Shown one piece after another: positions 56,920 through 64,000 of a DNA stretch of 64,000 nucleotides. Both the position numbers and the translations under genes were made by a program. Source of the DNA: Euryodendron excelsum (Eukaryota; Streptophyta; Magnoliopsida; Ericales; Pentaphylacaceae); the NCBI GenBank assembly GCA_033060915.1, contig CM065378.1, forward strand, positions 13,521,501-13,585,500. The letters are read 5' to 3'. A model generated the notes under the pieces. That model did no database searches. It worked only from the letters and a program-made list of their open reading frames with translations, and was not told where the DNA came from. Numbering within the stretch: the first letter of the stretch is position 1; each line of letters opens with the position of its first letter.

Positions 56920-58296
56920 CACGCCAACGACCACAATACTAAAGGCGAGAAAAACTCTTTAGTACTCTTGGAGTATGAAATGACTTTTAGTGCATTGTGA
57001 GAGGAGGAGGAGCGATAAGAGTACTGAATAATTTTTCAAATGATAAGGGAATTACTATTATGAATTTTTTTTTTTTTGCTAAGCCAATAAAAATAGAAAA
57101 TGACGATCAACATAGTAAACCCTCTTGGACGTGACCATAAGAGTTTTCATCCGCTACAAAATATCTGATTTAAATTATAACTACTAATCAAAAAAAGACA
57201 AACTTATCACCATAATTTTACCAAAATACAAATAATATTTAGCTTCTTCTCAATAATAGTCCCCTTCCTAATAACACCTATTTTATATAACTACGAACAC
57301 ATGAATGTTAAGGGAGAAGGAGAACTCTAAGCAATACCAAAGTCAACTTAATTAACACTCTAGTCGTTATTTGTTAGCATGGCTTCAGACCTTGCAGCGA
57401 TCCAATCATATCCTCACAAGTAGCAGTCCATGTAGGCCCCAAGCACCTCACTCTTCCGGTAAAAACAACGGGACGTGGGGCCCATGCCATGCACCGATCA
57501 CTGAATATGCAACGAGTAGGACTCCAACGTCGGCGGGGTATGCGCTCCACATATCAAAACTTCGGAAAGAAGGTTACAGTTGAAGAGATACACGTGGTGG
57601 CCGTTAGAACATACAAGGTAGCTCCACAGAACCATCGGCAATAAAACCCCAATTTTACACTCTTATTCGTCTTTCTTATGATATATTGCATCTTACAAGT
57701 TAGTTCCGAAAAAAAAAAGTTATAAATTGTCATAAAAAACCACGTCCAAGCACACCTATGATCTAGTGTAACTTTTCATATGATAAACAAATTTACTATT
57801 ATATTCTGTTTTGAAAATTTACTTTAAACTATAGAAACGTGATTTACAAGTTGCACTTTCATTTAAATTTAATAAATATGACAAAATCATAAGAAATATT
57901 TTTAAATTTTAAGTGAATGTCTTAATTTGTGTGCGTAACAGAGAGAATTCAAATACTCATACACTCAGTTTACAGTAATTTAGTAGGTAATAGTGGTCTG
58001 TTAAAGGAAAATTCAAAAATGGTAATTTTCAAATTCTGTGAAGTAAGTTCTTTTGCTTTAATAAGACCATCCAAATTATTTAAATCCTGAATTTTTGTCG
58101 TTTTTGTAAAGATAAAATTCTTGAAACTTTAACCCCTGGGGTCCAGTGGTATGGGAATCTCTATAACTGACGTAACCTTAAGGGGCCCATTTCTAGTTTC
58201 TACCACCCCCACCCATTCTCTCCAGGGCCCCGGACCCGGCCCACCCACGCCTCAACACTCGGCGAAGCCTTACCCTTAGCCCCTCCCCTCCATCTC
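56920..58296. other. Upstream region of the PB1 gene
   Basis: Mostly AT-rich. A GC-richer islet at about 57400-57620 has GGGGCCCATGCC and a CACGTG G-box (TACACGTGGTGG, about 57589), and the last 150 bp before the TATA box have AGGGGCCCAT and GGGCCC motifs, TGGGCC-like elements often found in plant promoters. No gene is supported here. Confidence 0.4.
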
Positions 58297-58304
58297 TATA
58301 AATA
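58297..58304 (+). promoter_or_regulatory. TATA box of the PB1 gene
   Basis: TATAAATA at 58297-58304 in a CTCTATAAATAAGG context. A start of transcription about 30 bp downstream would leave a leader of roughly 100 bp before the ATG at 58435. This placement argues against the upstream in-frame ATG at 58312, which would be too close to the TATA box to be transcribed. Confidence 0.75.
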
Positions 58305-58434
58305 AGGGTTTATGGGTACCTTAGATTGGCTTGAAGAGGCCACTCCAAAGCATCTTCCGCGCTCCCTGGAAGTTTCTCTTCTTCTTTATCAAAATCTGGA
58401 CTCCATTTCTCTTGTATCTCAACCTCAAAACAGC

Positions 58435-58657
58435 ATGGTCGGACCTTCTCTCCACACTCATAACCTCACCCTCAAACCCAACGCCGCCGCTGCCACCATT
58501 AAGTTTCTCTGCAGCTACGGCGGCAAGATCCTTCCCCGTTATCCCGACGGCAAGCTCCGTTACCAAGGCGGCGAAACCCGTGTACTCGCTGTCGAGCGCT
58601 CTATCTCCTTTGCCGGTCAGTTCATCTTACCTTTACTTTAATGCATACGTATGTATC

Positions 58658-58692
<35 letters not shown>

Positions 58693-59189
58693 GAGGAGGA
58701 TGTGGATTGAGATGGTTTGTGGTGTGGTTAATTACAGAGCTATTGGTGAAGCTGGGGCAGTTGTGCGGTACGTCGGTGAGTCTGAGGTGTCAGCTGCCGA
58801 CAGAAGATCTAGATGCTCTGGTGTCGATCACCTCCGATGAGGATCTCGCCAATCTCATCGAGGAATACGATCGAGCTGCCTCACTGCCCTCCGCTCTGAA
58901 AATCAGAGCTTTCCTCTCGCCGCCCAAATCCACCAAAAAAGTCTCTCCTCCTCCTTCGACCGCCGCTTCCAGTAATCTCCAAGCGGCGTCGCCGCCACGA
59001 TCGTTATACTCTGTTGGGTCGTCTTCCAGATATCCAGATCGGTGCATCCATCAGATAACGAAGCCGGTAGTGTATCCCCTCTGCTATGAGAAATCTGCTG
59101 CTGGCAAGGTTCCTCACTATGCATACCATGCTCATCCTGGAAACCCTAGCCATATATACCTCATTCACAATGGCAACCATTGGCAATAG
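58435..59189 (+). CDS. PB1 (octicosapeptide/Phox/Bem1p) domain protein
   Basis: Two exons (58435-58615 and 58738-59189) give 210 residues. The N-terminal part is a PB1 domain (about 20-115): IKFLCSYGGKILPRYPDGKL carries the start of the domain and the conserved basic Lys, then LRYQGGETRVLAVERSISF and ELLVKLGQLCG, and the OPCA-type acidic segment DALVSITSDEDLANLIEEYD. PB1 domains mediate head-to-tail protein interaction; both the basic and acidic faces appear present. The C-terminal half is Ser/Pro-rich and contains no further domain, as in the small plant PB1 proteins such as At1g70640, which sits beside RAY1 in Arabidopsis. The in-frame ATG at 58312 is rejected because of the TATA box. The 122-bp intron is largely (GT)n(AT)n. 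Confidence 0.9.
58658..58692. repeat. (GT)n(AT)n microsatellite in the PB1 gene intron
   Basis: Compound dinucleotide tract filling a large part of the only intron. Confidence 0.85.
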
Positions 59190-59866
59190 CTCTCGCTAGA
59201 TTTTGGCGGACTTGAGGACTAAATATAAGATTGAATACTACAATTAGAAAATATATCGAAGAACAAAAAAGCCAAATCAAAAAAGGGGGATGAAGGTTAG
59301 TATGATGTAGAATGGACTGTAAATTTCTTTAAGAAGGATTGGTTTTTTTTTTGATCCGTGGCGTGAAATGAATGGAATTTATCAGTCCAATTTTCTATTT
59401 GGATCATCCTATTGTGATGGTGAGTACTGTTCGTCCCTTTGGATGCCATTGTTGCAGAGCATTTTCTCTCTCTCTTCTTCCCAATTCCTCGTTAGGGTTC
59501 CGTGAATAGCCGTTACTCGTTACAAGTCACCGTAATAACCCAAGATGCGTTCAAGGTTTTTTTGTCAGACTCTGCGTGTTGCGTGCCACGTTAACTGCCG
59601 TTATCCGATTGATAACCCCCGTTGCCTTTCACGTGTCTGTACTCTTTGATTCTTGTGCCTGGCACATACATGCATCATCCATCTTCGTGTTCATCACCTT
59701 TTTTCTGTCCGACGCTTGCAGTTGTGTTAGTTTGTCTTCTCTTCTTTTTTTTTTTTTTGTCTTTTTTATTTCCTTTTTTATTTTTTGCGATTTAATTGTA
59801 TGCATATGTATTTGGGTATATATATACAGGTTTTCAATTCTGTTAGTTTGCTATTGTGATTTGCAG
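59190..59866. other. PB1 gene 3' flank and possible leader of the next gene
   Basis: The first 250 bp is the likely 3' UTR. A CT-rich stretch near 59464-59480 and a GC-richer section at about 59490-59700 could be the promoter and 5' UTR exon of the next gene. The T-rich 59745-59790 region and TTGCAG at 59861-59866 look like the end of a leader intron. Confidence 0.4.
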
Positions 59867-59905
59867 GTAGAGGAAGAGATTCTATGGCATCTGAGGAGGA
59901 CAACG
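59867..59905 (+). CDS. Candidate first coding exon, possibly UEV1/MMZ-type (partial)
   Basis: A 39-bp segment lies between TTGCAG and the strong donor GTAAGT. It has an ATG at 59884 and codes for MASEEDN plus the first base of the next codon. Plant UEV1/MMZ ubiquitin-conjugating enzyme variants begin with a Met-x-Ser-Glu-Glu-like leader followed by VVVPRNFRLLEELE, and the split G would suit the Val codon. The Arabidopsis gene At1g70660 (UEV1B/MMZ2) lies close to the PB1 gene. No downstream exon is visible in the remaining 4 kb, so this rests on a very short match plus position. Confidence 0.3.
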
Positions 59906-62900
59906 GTAAGTTAAAAAAACAAGGGTGAAGTTATTTTAAATTTATAGTTTCATTGCTTTGTTACTCCGTTTCTTTTTAAAGGAGAAACTTATACAATGCT
60001 ATTGTGAGAGAAAAACCATTTGATTGCTGTCGAGTCCCCATTGGATCCTCCAGCTACGAACTGGAGATCTCTAGTTTAATAGATAAGATTGCAATACATT
60101 ATGAAAATTCAAGACCAATAGTCTACAAATTGTTACACTATTATGAGTTTGAAGACATTGTGTTTTAGATTTAACCTATGTTAATTGGACTTACATTTCT
60201 AATTCCTGCCTGAATTGGGGAGGAGCTGAATCCGATCTATGTTTCTGATTGATTTTGCAGTCGAGCAATATTAGCTCTGGCAACTTTTATTTCTAGAACT
60301 TATAATCTCCTTTGTTATTTGGGTTGAGTATGAACTCTGTGATTTTTATTTGTTAGATTTGCAGAAACAGTCTCTCTTCTTTGTTCCTGTTTTTTTTTTT
60401 TTTTATTTGGTTTTTGGCGGATAGGTTACTACAGATATAGTTGTGAATTATGAATGTTATCTTGCTAGTTGTTAACCAACAGGGTCAGTTCAGTTGGTCT
60501 GGTCAAGAATTGGATTTTTGCCAATTTAAGAGTTGTCGCAAAAAATTTGTTTCTTGTGCATATCTGAGTCCCGTGATCTATTTTAGCCCGACTCGAGAGG
60601 AGATTAGTCGACATATGTAGAAGCTGGTCTGGACAACAGCTGAAAAAAAAAAAAAATGTTGTCTTGCTTCTCAATACCTGGTTAGCTTTTCTGACCTCTC
60701 AGCTGTTATTGCTAAGGACCCATTTGATGATATTGTTCTTTGAACGTTGTGAATTGAAATAACAGAAGTTTTCCGGGCCTACTAATATTTTCTAAAACTT
60801 AAGGAAAAATCATGATATTAGCACCTTATTTTTTGTCTTTTACCAGTTTTTGATGTTATGATGATTTTTTGTTTTCCTTCTTCTGTTTTTGGAAGATGAC
60901 TGAGTTGGTGGCGATGGCCAAGTGACTAGCGTTTTCTCTTTTGACCAGATTCGATTAATCAATGCCAGAGCAATGGTGATGGTACTCCCCATACCAAAAC
61001 AAAACACCGCCGATAGCAAGGACATTGGAGTTATTGGAGGTGGCCGATTTTTGGGTAGCAATGAATGACCGGAACTTGTTCTACAGGGGGAAGGAAAGGT
61101 GTCCCATGTGCCATGGCAGTTGTACTTGAAAGTGAACCAATTAATTAAATACAAAAAAAAAAAAACCAAAAAAAATTAAAAATTACAAAATAAAAAAAAA
61201 TAAAAAAAAGAAGAAGAAAGCTGGAGATAAACTTGGACCAATTAATTAAAAATTGCAACAAAAAAAACACTGAAAATTTTAAAAGAGATTGAAAAAGGAA
61301 GGAAAGAGACTACACCTTCCACAGAAGTGGAGGAGGATGAGAGCTATAATTTTGGGTAAAGAGGAAGGCTCTCCACTCAAGTAGCATTCGGCGGACGGAG
61401 GAGATGAGATCAGAAGTGGACTCATTAAAAAAATAAGAAGGGAAGAAGATGGATATCATTTTGAAGATAAAGAAAAACTGGTTCTAAGGATATCTTGGCC
61501 CACCTGGGGTTGATTTTTTCTTCTCCGATGGGAAAAGAGAAGTAGATAACTTTGATTCTGAGTTTTCTTTTCACAAAGCGATGGCAGCACTGAGCGTGCA
61601 TGCACCCACCTCAGGCTGGCGACATCATGGATCCCACAGCCATATACGGTTAACCCCTTATTTAGGTTGTTAAATTCCTGCAAAATTAAGGTGACAATGG
61701 AATTTTAGGATCGCAGTTTGGAATGGGCAACAGCTGAGTGAAAGAACTGTTATTCTAATATAAATTTTATGCAGAGAACTCGACTAGAAGAATCGGGTAG
61801 CGGCATTTTTTATGAGTTAAAATGGTTGGTATTTTTAATATTATGAGTGAAAATGGTAGGTGATATGATTTGATACATATACGAATTACAAAAAGTCACA
61901 TTATTCTGTATTAGTATCACTCTTAATAAAGAGATCAATATGTTTGATCACATCCTGACTATATCTTTTTGTTTTTGAAAAAATAATAATGTAATATAAA
62001 ACAGAATTTTTATATAAATTTTGAAAATAAAACAGAATTTTTAAGCTGTACTAGAATTAGACGACAAAAAAAACAAGATGAAATTTGAAAATAAAAGGAG
62101 TTAAGTATGCAAGAGATAAGGATCATCAAGAGCTATATAAGGTCCAAAGTTTGAATTAAGTGACCACCCATGATTACCACACGTAACAAAGACATATAAA
62201 CATAGGCTAGCTCCATTTTAAATACAAGGACAGCTCTATCTTTCTCATCCTATGATGAGGTCAAGCTCCATAATGGTATGAATGAGCCCACATTCCATAT
62301 ATTCATATTATTGGATGAGAAAATGAGATCATTGCAGAGCAAAATCAATATAAAAATAGTGTTCGATCGTTGTTATCTTTCGGAGATAACAAAGCAAGTG
62401 TTTTTAAGGTCATCCTCTGCTCCACAGAATTTGATGACCCTCTTCTTTTCTAGATATGCTTAATAAAGTATGCCCTCGGGCCTCTTACGCCTGTTTGGAA
62501 CATGTGGAAGAAAAAGAGAGACGGGTTAGTGAGAAAAATTGTTTCCGCTTTTTGATTTTGTGAAGAAAATAAAATAAAATAACTTTTTCTTATATGAAAT
62601 TTAAAAGAAAGAGAGGAAAAAATGAATAGAAAGTAAAGACTCGATTGATAGAACTTAAATTTAATATGTTTTATTTTTTTGAGTTAATTATATTTATCAC
62701 CATTTCAATTTACACGTCATCTCACTTTACTTCCTGACCTTTCAATTATGACAATCAACTTTCACACTAATCATATTGCAATGTCATCCTTATGTTGAAT
62801 ACCGTTTGTTTCATAGATAGAAAATAAACACGTGGCCCTCATGTGTGTGTTTTTGAAATAAAAAAAACAAAAGCAAAAAAATTGAAACCATTTAACTTTG

Positions 62901-64000
62901 CTTTGCTTATAAATCAAAAAAGTCAAGTCGAAAAAATTTAAAAAAAGTTGTATCCAACGAGCTATCGTTTGGTTGTGGTTTTGCTTTTATGTTTTTATTT
63001 TTTTGAAATTTTGATGAAATTGCGTTTGGAAGATTAGTTTGGACTATTTTCGTCAAAATCATATTTAGTAAGTTGGTTCCAAAATTAGTTTTTTTGAAAT
63101 TTTTTTCAAAAAAACACCAAAGTTTTAGGAATCATTAAAACTTTTTAAAAACCTGCAATCAATAGATTTCTCGAGAAATTTTTTTAAAACACATCCAAGT
63201 TTTAGCAACCGAATTTGTCTCCGGATACTCTACCCAAGTTTTTACAATACAAAAATAATGGTGGTTTTTATGATCTCATTTTTTTGATTTATGAGAACCA
63301 GAAAAACGAGATATTTTCAAAATTTTGTTTCTAAGGACATGAAAAACAAAAATGAAACATTTTCCCGTCTGTTCTTTGCACTTTTTTTTTTTCCTCTTCT
63401 TTGACTCACACTCAAAACCAAACAAAATTAGCCCGAGTTTAAAAAAATTATTCAGTATTCTTGGAGCACCACGTTAAGTGAGAGACTCACCTTTATATGA
63501 AAAAAAAAGTAGAGTCAGATGATGCTGCAGAACACTGAATAATTCCTCCTTGGTTTGAGTCATTTCAGAAAGAAAGGATAATCAAGCGTCAAGTTTTCTA
63601 CATCACGGACTAGTGTAAGAGTTTCCGTGTTTAGTCCGCGTTTGGCACTGTCAGGTCCAACCAATGAGCGGCAGAGTAATGGATACGCAATACACAGACT
63701 GCACAAAATGATGCAAGTGGAACAATGCCCAATTTTTTTTTCTCTCTGATTAATGATGGAACAATACTTGGCCGGAAAATTCTAATCTTATATAAATATT
63801 ATACCGGAAAATATTTTTAATATAATGTGATAGTGACATTTTTAAAATTAAGAATCATTTTGATAGAAAAAGCATTTGTAGATAGGTAGTTAGATAATAT
63901 GAGTTTTCAGTACTCATTGTTATAGTGTTTTATTATATTAACAATATAAATTTATTATAAAATACATAATTTTTTTTTAAAAAAAAGTGTCATTTTGAAA
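59906..64000. other. Non-coding DNA to the window end
   Basis: No exon with recognisable domain content is seen on either strand. There are A-rich stretches at about 61150-61200 and T/A-rich low-complexity sequence at 62650-63400. If the 59867 exon is real, this is its long first intron; otherwise it is intergenic. Confidence 0.4.

Noticed and set aside
58312..58434. In-frame upstream ATG giving a 41-residue N-terminal extension of the PB1 protein
   Set aside because: It lies 8 bp after the TATA box and so is probably not transcribed; the extension has no family similarity.
60840..61169. 109-residue minus-strand frame
   Set aside because: Its start and end are low-complexity A/T runs and no domain is visible.

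Overview
This is plant nuclear DNA from a eudicot, probably a woody one. The evidence is GT-AG introns of 0.1 to 5.5 kb, AT-rich intergenic DNA, many microsatellites, and relics of Copia, LINE and hAT elements. The species cannot be named from the sequence. There are seven apparently intact protein genes, one decayed gene, and one possible first exon of a gene that continues beyond the window.

Layout. On the minus strand at 1313-1753 is ribosomal protein L27a. Divergent from it is an 18-exon chloroplast half-ABC transporter (ABCB26/TAP1 type, 3393-14794). Next is a frameshifted sucrase/ferredoxin-like gene (15475-22553) whose fourth intron holds a 4.36 kb degenerate Copia retrotransposon. Then comes a 12-exon gene for a 1032-residue proline-rich, charged, RS-tailed nuclear-type protein of unknown function (23786-36584). 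It is followed by a GT77 arabinosyltransferase of RAY1 type (37886-42427), a DUF4228/PADRE gene only 287 bp further on (42715-43314), and on the minus strand a plastid phosphate transporter of PHT2;1 type (44233-47262). From 47.3 to 58.3 kb there are no recognisable genes, only repeats: a hAT-type MITE with perfect 8-bp target duplications, a hAT transposase C-terminal relic, another probable MITE, and recent 68- and 73-bp tandem duplications. A two-exon PB1-domain gene lies at 58435-59189. A candidate first exon of a UEV1/MMZ-like gene lies at 59867-59905. The last 4 kb is non-coding as far as can be seen.

How the genes relate. They are not an operon and share no pathway. The set L27a, ABCB26, unknown protein, RAY1, PB1 (and perhaps UEV1) appears in the order I recall for Arabidopsis At1g70600-At1g70660. 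PHT2;1 and a PB1 gene lie near each other at At3g26510-At3g26570. The window therefore looks like a less fractionated version of an ancestral eudicot block. Two products act in the plastid (ABCB26, PHT2;1), one in the Golgi (RAY1), one in cytosolic ribosomes (L27a) and one probably in the nucleus. I found no undescribed multi-gene system. The most notable points are a GC-AG intron in ABCB26, the decaying sucrase/ferredoxin-like gene with its nested Copia element, several precisely bounded MITEs, and the uncharacterised RS-tailed protein.
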